In this document: positions 8,842 to 21,787 of the stretch, piece after piece
How positions within the stretch are numbered: the stretch's first letter is position 1
Layout of the letters: every line of letters starts with the position of its first letter
NCBI RefSeq assembly: GCF_949987535.1
Contig: NW_026646041.1
Coordinates: forward strand, 67,501 to 131,500
Reading direction: 5' to 3'
From: Balaenoptera acutorostrata
Taxonomy: Eukaryota; Chordata; Mammalia; Artiodactyla; Balaenopteridae
DNA length: 64,000 nucleotides
Program-made: the position numbers and the translations under genes
The notes under the pieces: generated by a model
Seen by the model: only the letters and a program-made list of their open reading frames with translations
Database searches by the model: none
What the model was told of the DNA's origin: nothing

Positions 8842-11769
8842 TTGGAGGCAGAAGCAGTCAAGGGTAGCTTAGGGTTAGGGTTAGGGTTAGGGTTAGGGTT
8901 AGGGTACGGCTTAGGGTACGGGTTCGTGGAGGGGTTCGGGTACGGCGTAGGGTATGGGCTAGGGTTAGGGTTAGGGTTAGTGTTAGGGTTTGGGCTCGGT
9001 TTAGGGTACGGGTTATGATTAGGGTACGCGTTAGGGTTAGGGTAGGGGTTAGGGTTAGGGTACGCGTTAGGGTTAGGATAGTTATTAAAACTATCCCACT
9101 CTCTAGTTACCCCTTAGCACGTACAGGAATATTATTTGGGGGTCCAGCCATGGAGAAGAGTTTAGACACTAGGAAAAGATAAGGAACACACCCATTCTCA
9201 AGATATCACATTAGGATTCTCTTTTTAACCTGTTCCTTAGAACACTAGTGCTTAGGAAATCTATTGGAGGCAGAAGCAGTCAAGGGTAGCTTAGGGTTAG
9301 GGTTAGGGTTAGGGTACGGCTTAGGGTACGGGTTCCGGGAGGGGTTCGGGTACGGCGTAGGGTATGGGCTAGGGTTAGGGTTAGGGTTAGTGTTAGGGTT
9401 AGGGCTCGGTTTAGGGTACGGGTTAGGATTAGGGTACGCGTTAGGGTTAGGGTAGGGGTTAGGGTTAGGGTACGCGTTAGGGTTAGGGTAGTTATTAAAC
9501 CTGTCCCACTCTCTAGATACCCCTTAGCACGTAAAGGAATATTATTTGGGGGTCCAGCCATGGAGAAGAGTTTAGACACTAGGATAAGATAAGGAACACA
9601 CCCATTCTCAAGAAATCACATTTGGATTCTCTTTTTAACCTGTTCCTTAAAACACTAGTGCTTAGGAAATCTATTGGAGGCAGAAGCAGTCAAGGGTAGC
9701 TTAGGGTTAGGGTTAGGGTTAGGGTTAGGGTTAGGGTACGGCTTAGGGTACGGGTTCGGGGAGGGGTTCGGGTACGGCGTAGGGTATGGGCTAGGGTTAG
9801 GGTTAGGGTTAGTGTTAGGGTTAGGGTTCGGTTTAGGGTACGGGTTAGGATTAGGGTACGCGTTAGTGTTAGCGTAGGGGTTAGGGGTAGGGTACGCATT
9901 AGGGTTAGGGTAGTTATTAAACCTATCCCCCTCTAGATACCCCTTAGCACGTAAAGGAATATTATTTGGGGGTCCAGCCATGGAGAAGAGTTTAGACACT
10001 AGGAAAAGATAAGGAACACACCCATTCTCAAGAAATCACATTAGGATTCTCTTTTTAACCTGTTCCTTAAAACACTAGTGCTTAGGAAATCTATTGGAGG
10101 CAGAAGCAGTCAAGGATAGCTTAGGGTTAGGGTTAGGGTTAGGGTACGGCTTAGGGTACGGGTTCGGGGAGGGGTTCGGGTACGGCGTAGGGTATGGGCT
10201 AGGGTTAGGGTTAGGGTTAGTGTTAGGGTTAGGGCTCGGTTTAGGTTACGGGTTAGGATTAGGGTACGCGTTAGGGTTAGGGTAGGGGTTAGGCTTAGGG
10301 TACGCGTTAGGGTTAGGGTAGTTATTAAACCTATCCCAATCTCTAGATACCCCTTAGCACGTAAATAAATATGATTTGGGGGTCCAGCCATGGAGAAGAG
10401 TTTAGACACTAGGATAAGATAAGGAACACACCCATTCTCAAGAAATCACATTTGGATCCTCTTTTTAACCCGTTCCTTAAAACACTAGTGCTTAGGAAAT
10501 CTATTGGAGGCAGAAGCAGTCAAGGGTAGCTTAGGGTTAGGGTTAGGGTTAGGGTTAGGGTTAGGGTACGGCTTAGGGTACGGGTTTGGGGAGGGGTTCG
10601 GGTACGGCGTAGGGTATGGGCTAGGGTTAGGGTTAGGGTTAGTGTTAGGGTTAGGGCTCGGTTTAGGGTACGGGTTAGGATTAGGGTACGCGTTAGGGTT
10701 AGGGTAGGGGTTAGGGTTAGGGTACGCGTTAGGGTTAGGGTAGTTATTAAACCTATCCCACTCTCTAGATACCCCTTAGCACGTAAAGGAATATGATTTG
10801 GGGGTGCAGCCATGGAGAAGAGTTTAGACACTAGGATAAGATAAGGAACACACCCATTCTCAAGAAATCACATTGGGATTCTCTTTTTAACCTGTTCCTT
10901 AAAACACTAGTTTTTAGGAAATCTATTGGAGGCAGAAGCAGTCAAGGGTAGCTTAGGGTTAGGGTTAGGGTTAGGGTTAGGGTTAGGGTACGGCTTAGGG
11001 TACGGGTTCAGGGAGGGGTTCGGGTACGGCGTAGGGTATGGTCTAGGGTTAGGGTTAGGGTTAGTGTTAGGGTTAGGGCTCGGTTTAGGGTACGGGTTAG
11101 GATTAGGGTACGCGTTAGGTTTAGGGTAGGGGTTAGGGTTAGGGTACGCGTTAGGGTTAGGGTAGTTATTAAACCTATCACACTCTCTAGATAACCCTTA
11201 GCACGTAAAGGAATATTATTTGGGGGTCCAGCCATGGAGAAGAGTTTAGACACTAGGATAAGATAAGGAACACACCCATTCTCAAGAAATCACTTTAGGA
11301 TTCTCTTTTTAACCTGTTCCTTAAAACACTAGTGCTTAGGAAATCTATTGGAGGCAGAAGCAGTCAAGGGTAGCTTAGGGTTAGGGTTAGGGTTAGGGTT
11401 AGGGTTAGGGTACAGCTTAGGGTACGGGTTCGGGGAGGGGCTCGGGTACGGCGTAGGGTATGGGCTAGGGTTAGGTTTAGGGTTAGTGTTAGGGTTAGGG
11501 CTCGGTTTAGGGTACGGGTTAGGATTAGGGTACGCGTTAGGGTTAGGGTAGGGGTTAGGGTTAGGGTACGCGTTAGGGTTAGGGTAGTTATTAAACCTAT
11601 CCCACTCTCTAGATACCCCTTAGCACGTAAAGGAATATTATTTGGGGGTCCAGCCATGGAGAAGAGTTTAGACACTAGGATAAGATAAGGAACACATCCA
11701 TTCTCAAGAAATCACATTAGGATTCTCTTTTTAACCTGTTCCTTAAAACACTATTGCTTAGGAAATCTA
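8842..11769 (+). repeat. 11-monomer-shift duplication, copy 2
   Basis: Second copy of 4257-7171. Small private differences include TTAGGATAG for TTAGGGTAG near 9074, CCTTAGAAC near 9235, AAGGATAGC at 10114 and GTAAATAAATATG near 10363. The duplication is therefore recent but not identical. Confidence 0.92.
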
Positions 11770-13035
11770 TTGGAGGCAGAAGCAGTCTAGGGTAGCTTAG
11801 GGTTAGGGTTAGGGTTAGGGTTAGGATTAGGGTACGGCTTAGGGTACGGGTTCGGGGAGGGGTTTGGGTACGGCGTAGGGTATGGGCTAGGGTTAGGGTT
11901 AGGGTTAGTGTTATGGTTAGGGCTCGGTTTAGGGTACGGGTTAGGATTAGGGTACGCGTTAGGGTTAGGGTAGGGGTTAGGGTTAGGGTACGCCTTAGGG
12001 TTAGGGTAGTTATTAAACCTATCCCACTCTCTAGATACCCCTTAGCACGTAAAGGAATATTATTTGGGGGTCCAGCCATGGAGAAGAGTTTAGACACTAG
12101 GATAAGATAAGGAACACACCCATTCTCAAGAAATCACATTAGGATTCTCTTTTTAACCTGTTCCTTAAAACACTAGTGCTTAGGAAATCTATTGGAGGCA
12201 GAAGCAGTCAAGGGTAGCTTAGGGTTAGGGTTAGGGTTAGGGTTAGCTTTAGGGTACGGCTTAGGGTACGGGTTCGGGGAGGGGTTCGGGTACAACGTAG
12301 GGTATGGGCTAGGGTTAGGGTTAGGGTTAGTGTTAGGGTTAGGGCTCGGTTTAGGGTACGTGTTAGGATTAGGGTACGCGTTAGGGTTAGGGTAGGGGTT
12401 AGGGTTAGGGTACGCGTTAGGGTTAGGGTAGTTATTAAACCTATCCCACTCTCTAGATACCCCTTAGCACCTAAAGGAATATGATTTGGGGGTCCAGCCA
12501 TGGAGAAGAGTTTAGACACTAGGATAAGATAAGGAACACACCCATTCTCAAGAAATCACATTAGGATTCTCTTTTTAACCTGTTCCTTAAAACACTATTG
12601 CTTAGGAAATCTATTGGAGGCAGAAGCAGTCTAGGGGAGCTTAGGGTTAGGGTTAGGGTTAGGGTTAGGGTTAGGGTACGGCTTAGGGTACGGGTTCGGG
12701 GAGGGGTTCGGGTACGGCGTAGGGTATGGGCTAGGGTTAGGGTTAGGGTTAGTGTTAGGGTTAGGGCTCGGTTTAGGGTACGGGTTAGGATTAGGGTACG
12801 CGTTAGGGTTAGGGTAGGGGTTAGGGTTAGGGTACGCGTTAGGGTTAGGGTAGTTATTAAACCTATCCCACTCTCTAGATACCCCTTAGCACGTAAAGGA
12901 ATATTATTTGGGGGTCCAGCCATGGAGAAGAGTTTAGACACTAGGATAAGATAAGGAACACACCCATTCTCAAGAAATCACTTTAGGATTCTCTTTTTAA
13001 CCTGTTCCTTAAAACACTAGTGCTTAGGAAATCTA
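8842..13035 (+). repeat. Array segment 3: second copy of the 11-monomer unit
   Basis: Monomers start at 8842, 9264 (410 bp), 9674 (420), 10094 (410), 10504, 10926, 11348, 11770, 12192 and 12614; unmarked ones are 422 bp. Units 8842-11769 repeat 4257-7171 closely: same hexamer counts except 10926, which has two more, and the same private variants. Units 11770 and 12614 carry GTCTAGGG like 899 and 3835; 12192 has GCACCTAAAGG like 476 and 3413. The group that opens the window therefore returns here. Confidence 0.9.
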
Positions 13036-13867
13036 TTGGAGGCAGAAGCAGTCAAGGGTAGCTTAGGGTTAGGGTTAGGGTTAGGGTTAGGGTTAGGGTA
13101 CGGCTTAGGGTACGGGTTCGTGGAGGGGTTCGGGTACGGCGTAGGGTATGGGCTAGGGTTAGGGTTAGGGTTAGTGTTAGGGTTTGGGCTCGGTTTAGGG
13201 TACGGGTTAAGATTAGGGTACGCGTTAGGGTTAGGGTAGGGGTTAGGGTTAGGGTACGCGTTAGGGTTAGGGTAGTTATTAAAACTATCCCACTCTCTAG
13301 TTACCCCTTAGCACGTACAGGAATATTATTTGGGGGTCCAGCCATGGAGAAGAGTTTAGACACTAGGAAAAGATAAGGAACACACCCATTCTCAAGAAAT
13401 CACATTAGGATTCTCTTTTTAACCTGTTCCTTAAAACACTAGTGCTTAGGAAATCTATTGGAGGCAGAAGCAGTCAAGGGTAGCTTAGGGTTAGGGTTAG
13501 GGTTAGGGTACGGCTTAGGGTACGGGTTCCGGGAGGGGTTCGGGTACGGCGTAGGGTATGGGCTAGGGTTAGGGTTAGGGTTAGTGTTAGGGTTAGGGCT
13601 CGGTTTAGGGTACGGGTTAGGATTAGGGTACGCGTTAGGGTTAGGGTAGGGGTTAGGGTTAGGGTACGCGTTAGGGTTAGGGTAGTTATTAAACCTATCC
13701 CACTCTCTAGATACCCCTTAGCACGTAAAGGAATATTATTTGGGGGTCCAGCCATGGAGAAGAGTTTAGACACTAGGATAAGATAAGGAACACACCCATT
13801 CTCAAGAAATCACATTTGGATTCTCTTTTTAACCTGTTCCTTAAAACACTAGTGCTTAGGAAATCTA
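13036..13867 (+). repeat. Two-monomer block, copy 1 (recurs at 15120)
   Basis: It matches 15120-15951 at 2,084 bp (five monomers). The pair consists of a TTCGTGGAGG unit with GTTAAGATTAGG, followed by a 410-bp TTCCGGGAGG unit. The same pair of types occurs at 4257 and 8842, so four copies of this two-monomer group exist in the left 16 kb. Confidence 0.88.
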
Positions 13868-15119
13868 TTGGAGGAAGAAGCACTCAAGGGTAGCTTAGGG
13901 TTAGGGTTAGGGTTAGGGTTAGGGTTAGGGTACGGCTTAGGGTACGGGTTCGGGGAGGGGTTCGGGTACGGCGTAGGGTATGGGCTAGGGTTAGGGTTAG
14001 GGTTTGTGTTAGGGTTAGGGTTCGGTATATGGTACGGGTTAGGATTAGGGTACGCGTTAGGGTTAGGGTAGGGGTTAGGGTTAGGGTACGCGTTAGGGTT
14101 AGGGTAGTTATTAAACCTATCCCCCTCTAGATACCCCTCAGCACGTAAAGGAATATTATTTGGGGGTCCAACCATGGAGAAGAGTTTAGACACTAGGAAA
14201 AGATAAGGAACACACCCATTCTCAAGAAATCACATTAGGATTTTCTTTTTAACCTGTTCCTTAAAACACTAATGCTTAGGAAATCTATTGGAGGCAGAAG
14301 CAGTCAAGGGTAGCTTAGGGTTAGGGTTAGGGTTAGTGTACGGCTTAGGGTACGGGTTCCGGGAGGGTTTCGGGTACGGCGTAGGGTATGGGCTAGGGTT
14401 AGGGTTAGGGTTAGTGTTAGGGTTAGGGCTCGGTTTAGGGTACGGGTTAGGATTAGGGTACGCGTTAGGGTTAGGGTAGGGGTTAGGGTTAGGGTACGCG
14501 TTAGGGTTAAGGTAGTTATTAAAGCTATCCCACTCTCTAGATACCCCTTAGCACGTAAAGGAATATTATTTGGGGGTCCAGCCATGGAGAAGAGTTTAGA
14601 CACTAGGATAAGATAAGGAACACACCCATTCTCAAGAAATCACATTTGGATTCTCTTTTTAACCTGTTCCTTAAAACATTAGTGCTTAGGAAATCTATTG
14701 GAGGCAGAAGCAGTCAAGGGTAGCTTAGGTTTAGGGTTAGGGTTAGGGTTACGGTTAGGGTACGGCTTAGGGTATGGGTTCGGGGAGGGGTTCGGGTACG
14801 GCGTAGGGTATGGGCTAGGTTTAGGGTTAGGGTTAGTGTTAGGGTTAGGGCTCGGTTTAGGGTACGGGTTAGGATTAGGGTACGCGTTAGGGTTAGGGTA
14901 GGGGTTAGGGTTAGGGTACGCGTTAGGGTTAGGGTAGTTATTAAACCTATCCCACTCTCTAGATACCCCTTAGCACGTAAAGGAATATTATTTGGGGGTC
15001 CAGCCATGGAGAAGAGTTTAGACACTAGGAAAAGATAAGGAACACACCCATTCTCAAGAAATCACATTAGGATTCTCTTTTTAACCTGTTCCTTAAAACA
15101 CTAGTGCTTAGGAACTCTA

Positions 15120-15951
15120 TTGGAGGCAGAAGCAGTCAAGGGTAGCTTAGGGTTAGGGTTAGGGTTAGGGTTAGGGTTAGGGTACGGCTTAGGGTACGGG
15201 TTCGTGGAGGGGTTCGGGTACGGCGTAGGGTATGGGCTAGGGTTAGGGTTAGGGTTAGTGTTAGGGTTTGGGCTCGGTTTAGGGTACGGGTTAAGATTAG
15301 GGTACGCGTTAGGGTTAGGGTAGGGGTTAGGGTTAGGGTACGCGTTAGGGTTAGGGTAGTTATTAAAACTATCCCACTCTCTAGTTACCCCTTAGCACGT
15401 ACAGGAATATTATTTGGGGGTCCAGCCATGGAGAAGAGTTTAGACACTAGGAAAAGATAAGGAACACACCCATTCTCAAGAAATCACATTAGGATTCTCT
15501 TTTTAACCTGTTCCTTAAAACACTAGTGCTTAGGAAATCTATTGGAGGCAGAAGCAGTCAAGGGTAGCTTAGGGTTAGGGTTAGGGTTAGGGTACGGCTT
15601 AGGGTACGGGTTCCGGGAGGGGTTCGGGTACGGCGTAGGGTATGGGCTAGGGTTAGGGTTAGGGTTAGTGTTAGGGTTAGGGCTCGGTTTAGGGTACGGG
15701 TTAGGATTAGGGTACGCGTTAGGGTTAGGGTAGGGGTTAGGGTTAGGGTACGCGTTAGGGTTAGGGTAGTTATTAAACCTATCCCACTCTCTAGATACCC
15801 CTTAGCACGTAAAGGAATATTATTTGGGGGTCCAGCCATGGAGAAGAGTTTAGACACTAGGATAAGATAAGGAACACACCCATTCTCAAGAAATCACATT
15901 TGGATTCTCTTTTTAACCTGTTCCTTAAAACACTAGTGCTTAGGAAATCTA
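15120..15951 (+). repeat. Two-monomer block, copy 2 (of 13036-13867)
   Basis: Second copy of 13036-13867 with the same GTTAAGATTAGG and TTCCGGGAGG marks. It is preceded by GGAACTCTATTGG, a private substitution just before the first unit. Confidence 0.88.
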
Positions 15952-17193
15952 TTGGAGGAAGAAGCAGTCAAGGGTAGCTTAGGGTTAGGGTTAGGGTTAG
16001 GGTTAGGGTTAGGGTACGGCTTAGGGTACGGCTTCGGGGAGGAGTTCGGGTACGGCGTAGGGTATGGGCTAGGGTTAGGGTTAGGGTTAGTGTTAGGGTT
16101 AGGGCTCGGTTTAGGGTACGGGTTAGGATTAGGGTACGCGTTAGGGTTAGGGTAGGGGTTAGGGTTAGGGTACGCGTTAGGGTTAGGGTAGTTATTAAAC
16201 CTATCCCACTCTCTAGATACCCCTTAGCACGTAAAGGAATATTATTTGGGGGTCCAGCCATGGAGAAGAGTTTAGACACTAGGAAAAGATAAGGAACACA
16301 CCCATTCTCAAGAAATCACATTAGGATTTTCTTTTTAACCTTTTCCTTAAAACACTAGTGCTTAGGAAATCTATTGGAGGCAGAAGCAGTCAAGGGTAGC
16401 TTAGGGTTAGTGTTAGGGTTAGGGTACGGCTTAGGGTACGGGTTCCGGGAGGGTTTCGGGTACGGCGTAGGGTATGGGCTAGGGTTAGGGTTAGGGTTAG
16501 TGTTAGGGTTAGGGCTCGGTTTAGGGTACGGGTTAGGATTAGGGTACGCGTTAGGGTTAGGGTAGGGGTTAGGGTTAGGGTTAGGGTAGTTATTAAACCT
16601 ATCCCACTCTCTAGATACCCCTTAGCACGTAAAGGAATATTATTTGGGGGTCCAGCCATGGAGAAGAGTTTAGACACTAGGATAAGATAAGGAACACACC
16701 CATTATCAAGAAATCACATTTGGATTCTCTTTTTAACCTGTTCCTTAAAACACTAGTGCTTAGGAAATCTATTGGAGGCAGAAGCAGTCAAGGGTAGCTT
16801 AGGGTTAGGGTTAGGGTTAGGGTTAGGGTTAGGGTACGGCTTAGGGTACGGGTTCGGGGAGGGGTTCGGGTACGGCGTAGGGTATGGGCTAGGGTTAGGG
16901 TTAGGGTTAGTGTTAGGGTTAGGGCTCGGTTTAGGGTACGGGTTAGGATTAGGGTACGCGTTAGGGTTACGGTAGGGGTTAGGGTTAGGGTACGCGTTAG
17001 GGTTAGGGTAGTTATTAAACCTATCCCACTCTCTAGATACCCCTTAGCACGTAAAGGAATATTATTTGGGGGTCCAGCCATGGAGAAGAGTTTAGACACT
17101 AGGAAAAGATAAGGAACACACCCATTCTCCAGAAATCACATTAGGATTCTCTTTTTAACCTGTTCCTTAAAACACTAGTGCTTAGGAAATCTA
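15952..17193 (+). repeat. Seven-monomer-shift duplication, copy 1 (with a 398-bp monomer)
   Basis: It matches 18882-20123 at 2,930 bp. Shared marks are GGAGGAGTTCGGG, ATTAGGATTTTC followed by AACCTTTTCC, and the rare 398-bp monomer. Differences are GAGGAAGAAGC in this copy against GAGGCAGAAGC, and CATTATCAAG near 16701. Confidence 0.9.
16374..16771 (+). repeat. 398-bp monomer, shortest class, copy 1
   Basis: Two changes make it short. The first hexamer run has four words, one of them TTAGTG. A TACGCG-TTAGGG pair (12 bp) is also missing at the end of the hexamer half, so four TTAGGG-like words run straight into TAGTTATT. Loss of exactly two hexamers between repeated words fits slippage or intramolecular recombination. 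Confidence 0.92.
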
Positions 17194-17535
17194 TTGGAGG
17201 CAGAAGCAGTCAAGGGTAGCTTAGGGTTAGGGTTAGGGTTAGGGTTAGGGTTAGGGTACGGCTTAGGGTACGGGTTCGGGGAGGGGATCGGGTACGGCGT
17301 AGGGTATGGGCTAGGGTTAGGGTTAGGGTTAGTGTTAGGGTTAGGGCTCGGTTTAGGGTACGGGTTAGGATTAGGGTACGCGTTAGGGTTAGAGTAGGGG
17401 TTAGGCTTAGGGTACGCGTTAGGGTTAGGGTAGTTATTAAACCTATCCCACTCTCTAGATACCCCTTAGCACGTAAAGGAATATGATTTGGGGGTCCAGC
17501 CATGGAGAAGAGTTTAGACACTAGGATAAGATAAG

Positions 17536-18459
17536 GTACACACCCATTCTCAAGAAATCACAATTGGATCCTCTTTTTAACCCGTTCCTTAAAACACTAC
17601 TGCTTAGGAAATCTATTGGAGGCAGAAGCAGTCAAGGGTAGCTTAGGTTTAGGGTTAGGGTTAGGGTTAGGGTTAGGGTACGGCTTAGGGTACGGGTTTG
17701 GGGAGGGGTTCGGGTACGGCGTAGGGTATGGGCTAGGGTTAGGGTTAGGGTTAGTGTTAGGGTTAGGGCTCGGTTTAGGGTACGGGTTAGGATTAGGGTA
17801 CGCGTTAGGGTTAGGGTAGGGGTTAGGGTTAGGGTACGCGTTAGGGTTAGGGTAGTTATTAAACCTATCCCACTCTCTAGATACCCCTTAGCACGTAAAG
17901 GAATATGATTTGGGGGTGCAGCCATGGAGAAGAGTTTAGACACTAGGATAAGATAAGGAACACACCCATTCTCAAGAAATCACATTAGGATTCTCTTTTT
18001 AACCTGTTCCTTAAAACACTAGTTCTTAGGAAATCTATTGGAGGCAGAAGCAGTCAAGGGTAGCTTAGGGTTAGGGTTAGGGTTAGGGTTAGGGTTAGGG
18101 TACGGCTTAGGGTACGGGTTCGGGGAGGGGTTCGGGTACGGCGTAGGGTATGGGCTAGGGTTAGGGTTAGGGTTAGTGTTAGGGTTAGGGCTCGGTTTAG
18201 GGTACGGGTTAGGATTAGGGTACGCATTAGGGTTAGGGTAGGGGTTAGGGTTAGGGTACGCGTTAGGTTTAGGGTAGTTATTAAACCTATCCCACTCTCT
18301 AGATACCCCTTAGCACGTAAAGGAATATTATTTGGGGGTCCAGCCATGGAGAAGAGTTTAGACAATAGGATAAGATAAGGAACACACCCATTCTCAAGAA
18401 ATCACATTTGGATTCTCTTTTTAACCTGTTCCTTAAAACACTAGTGCTTAGGAAATCTA
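17536..18459 (+). repeat. Eight-monomer-shift duplication, copy 1
   Basis: It matches 20864-21787 at 3,328 bp. Joint marks are AAGGTACACACC, CAATTGGATCC followed by AACCCG, GGTGCAGCC in the next monomer, ACTAGTTCTTAGG, and GTACGCATTAGG in the one after. Confidence 0.87.
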
Positions 18460-18881
18460 TTGGAGGCAGAAGCAGTCAAGGGTAGCTTAGGTTTAGGGTT
18501 ATGGTTAGGGTTAGGGATAGGGTACGGCTTAGGGTACGGGTTCGGGGAGGGGTTCGGGTACGGCGTAGGGTATGGGCTAGGGTTAGGTTTAGGGTTAGTG
18601 TTAGGGTTAGGGTTTGGTTTAGGGTACGGGTTAGGATTAGGGTACGCGTTAGGGTTAGGGTAGGGGTTAGGGTTAGGGTACGCGTTAGGGTTAGGGTAGT
18701 TATTAAACCTATCCCACTCTCTAGATACCCCTTAGCACGTAAAGGAATATTATTTGGGGGTCCAGCCATGGAGAAGAGTTTAGACACTAGGAAAAGATAA
18801 GGAACACACCCATTCTCAAGAAATCACATTAGGATTCTCTTTTTAACCTGTTCCTTAAAACACTAGTGCTTAGGAAATCTA

Positions 18882-20123
18882 TTGGAGGCAGAAGCAGTCA
18901 AGGGTAGCTTAGGGTTAGGGTTAGGGTTAGGGTTAGGGTTAGGTTACGGCTTAGGGTACGGGTTCGGGGAGGAGTTCGGGTACGGCGTAGGGTATGGGCT
19001 AGGGTTAGGGTTAGGGTTAGTGTTAGGTTTAGGGCTCGGTTTAGGGTACGGGTTAGGATTAGGGTACGCGTTAGGGTTAGGGTAGGGGTTAGGGTTAGGG
19101 TACGCGTTAGGGTTAGGGTAGTTATTAAACCTATCCCACTCTCTAGATACCCCTTAGCACGTAAAGGAATATTATTTGGGTGTCCAGCCATGGAGAAGAG
19201 TTTAGACACTAGGAAAAGATAAGGAACACACCCATTCTCAAGAAATCACATTAGGATTTTCTTTTTAACCTTTTCCTTAAAACACTAGTGCTTAGGAAAT
19301 CTATTGGAGGCAGAAGCAGTCAAGGGTAGCTTAGGGTTAGTGTTAGGGTTAGGGTACGGCTTAGGGTACGGGTTCCGGGAGGGTTTCGGGTACGGCGTAG
19401 GGTATGGGCTAGGGTTAGGGTTAGGGTTAGTGTTAGGGTTAGGGCTCGGTTTAGGGTACGGGTTAGGATTAGGGTACGCGTTAGGGTTAGGGTAGGGGTT
19501 AGGGTTAGGGTTAGGGTAGTTATTAAACCTATCCCACTCTCTAGATACCCCTTAGCACGTAAAGGAATATTATTTGGGGGTCCAGCCATGGAGAAGAGTT
19601 TAGACACTAGGATAAGATAAGGAACACACCCATTCTCAAGAAATCACATTTGGATTCTCTTTTGAACCTGTTCCTTAAAACACTAGTGCTTAGGAAATCT
19701 ATTGGAGGCAGAAGCAGTCAAGGGTAGCTTAGGGTTAGGGTTAGGGTTAGGGTTACGGTTAGGGTACGGCTTAGGGTACGGGTTCGGGGAGGGGTTCGGG
19801 TACGGCGTAGGGTATGGGCTAGGGTTAGGGTTAGGGTTAGTGTTAGGGTTAGGGCTCGGTTTAGGGTACGGGTTAGGATTAGGGTACGCGTTAGGGTTAG
19901 GGTAGGGGTTAGGGTTAGGGTACGCGTTAGGGTTAGGGTAGTTATTAAACCTATCCCACTCTCTAGATACCCCTTAGCACGTAAAGGAATATTATTTGGG
20001 GGTCCAGCCATGGAGAAGAGTTTAGACACTAGGAAAAGATAAGGAACACACCCATTCTCAAGAAATCACATTAGGATTCTCTTTTTAACCTGTTCCTTAA
20101 AACACTAGTGCTTAGGAAATCTA
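18882..20123 (+). repeat. Seven-monomer-shift duplication, copy 2
   Basis: Second copy of 15952-17193. Private changes include GGTTACGGC near 18944, GGGTGTCCAGCC near 19180 and CTTTTGAACC near 19660. Confidence 0.9.
19304..19701 (+). repeat. 398-bp monomer, shortest class, copy 2
   Basis: It carries the same TTAGTG word, TTCCGGGAGGGTTTCGGG and 12-bp loss as 16374, so the two descend from one altered monomer. Confidence 0.92.
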
Positions 20124-20863
20124 TTGGAGGCAGAAGCAGTCAAGGGTAGCTTAGGGTTAGGGTTAGGGTTAGGGTACGGCTTAGGGTACGGGTTCGGGGA
20201 GGGGTTCGGGTACGGCATAGGGTATGGGCTAGGGTTAGGGTTAGGGTTAGTGTTAGGGTTAGGGCTCGGTTTAGGTTACGGGTTAGGATTAGGGTACGCG
20301 TTAGGGTTAGGGTAGGGGTTAGGCTTAGGGTACGCGTTAGGGTTAGGGTAGTTATTAAACCTATCCCACTCTCTAGATACCCCTTAGCACGTAAACGAAT
20401 ATGATTTGGGGGTCCAGCCATGGAGAAGAGTTTAGACACTAGGATAAGATAAGGAACACACCCATTCTCAAGAAATCACATTTGGATCCTCTTTTTAACC
20501 CGTTCCTTAAAACACTAGTGCTTAGGAAATCTATTGGAGGCAGAAGCAGTCAAGGGTAGGTTAGGGTTAGGGTTAGGGTTAGGGTACGGCTTAGGGTACG
20601 GGTTCGGGGAGGGGTTCGGGTACGGCGTAGGGTATGGGCTAGGGTTAGGGTTAGGGTTAGTGTTAGGGTTAGGGCTCGGTTTAGGGTACGGGTTAGGATT
20701 AGGGTACGCGTTAGGGTTAGGGTAGTGGTTAGGCTTAGGGTACGCGTTAGGGTTAGGGTAGTTATTAAACCTATCCCACTCTCTAGATACCCGTTAGCAC
20801 GTAAAGGAATATGATTTGGGGGTCCAGCCATGGAGAAGAGTTTAGACACTAGGATAAGATAAG

Positions 20864-21787
20864 GTACACACCCATTCTCAAGAAATCACAATTGGATCCT
20901 CTTTTTAACCCGTTCCTTAAAACACTAGTGCTTAGGAAATCTATTGGAGGCAGAAGCAGTCAAGGGTAGCGTAGGGTTAGGGTTAGGGTTAGGGTTAGGG
21001 TTAGGGTACGGCTTAGGGTACGGGTTTGGGGAGGGGTTCGGGTACGGCGTAGGGTATGGGCTAGGGTTAGGGTTAGGGTTAGTGTTAGGGTTAGGGCTCG
21101 GTTTAGGGTACGGGTTAGGATTAGGGTACGCGTTAGGGTTAGGGTAGGGGTTAGGGTTAGGGTACGCGTTAGGGTTAGGGTAGTTATTAAACCTATCCCA
21201 CTCTCTAGATACCCCTTAGCACGTAAAGGAATATGATTTGGGGGTGCAGCCATGGAGAAGAGTTTAGACACTAGGATAAGATAAGGAACACACCCATTCT
21301 CAAGAAATCACATTAGGATTCTCTTTTTAACCTGTTCCTTAAAACACTAGTTCTTAGGAAATCTATTGGAGGCAGAAGCAGTCAAGGGTAGCTTAGGGTT
21401 AGGGTTAGGGTTAGGGTTAGGGTTAGGGTACGGCTTAGGGTACGGGTTCGGGGAGGGGTTCGGGTACGGCGTAGGGTATGGGCTAGGGTTAGGGTTAGGG
21501 TTAGTGTTAGGGTTAGGGCTCGGTTTAGGGTACGGGTTAGGATTAGGGTACGCATTAGGGTTAGGGTAGGGGTTAGGGTTAGGGTACGCGTTAGGGTTAG
21601 GGTAGTTATTAAACCTATCCCACTCTCTAGATAACCCTTAGCACGGAAAGGAATATTATTTGGGGGTCCAGCCATGGAGAAGAGTTTAGACACTAGGATA
21701 AGATAAGGAACACACCCATTCTCAAGAAATCACTTTAGGATTCTCTTTTTAACCTGTTCCTTAAAACACTAGTGCTTAGGAAATCTA
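20864..21787 (+). repeat. Eight-monomer-shift duplication, copy 2
   Basis: Second copy of 17536-18459. Private differences are GGTAGCGTAGGG near 20968 and GCACGGAAAGG near 21651. Confidence 0.87.

Noticed and set aside
12598..12954. + strand ORF of 118 codons rich in Arg-Val, and similar ones at 52387, 54919, 59542 and 62074
   Set aside because: These are among the longest frames on the + strand, but they are the AGG GTT reading of the hexamer. They exist because GTCTAGGGGAGC or AAGGGTGGG removes the usual TAG.
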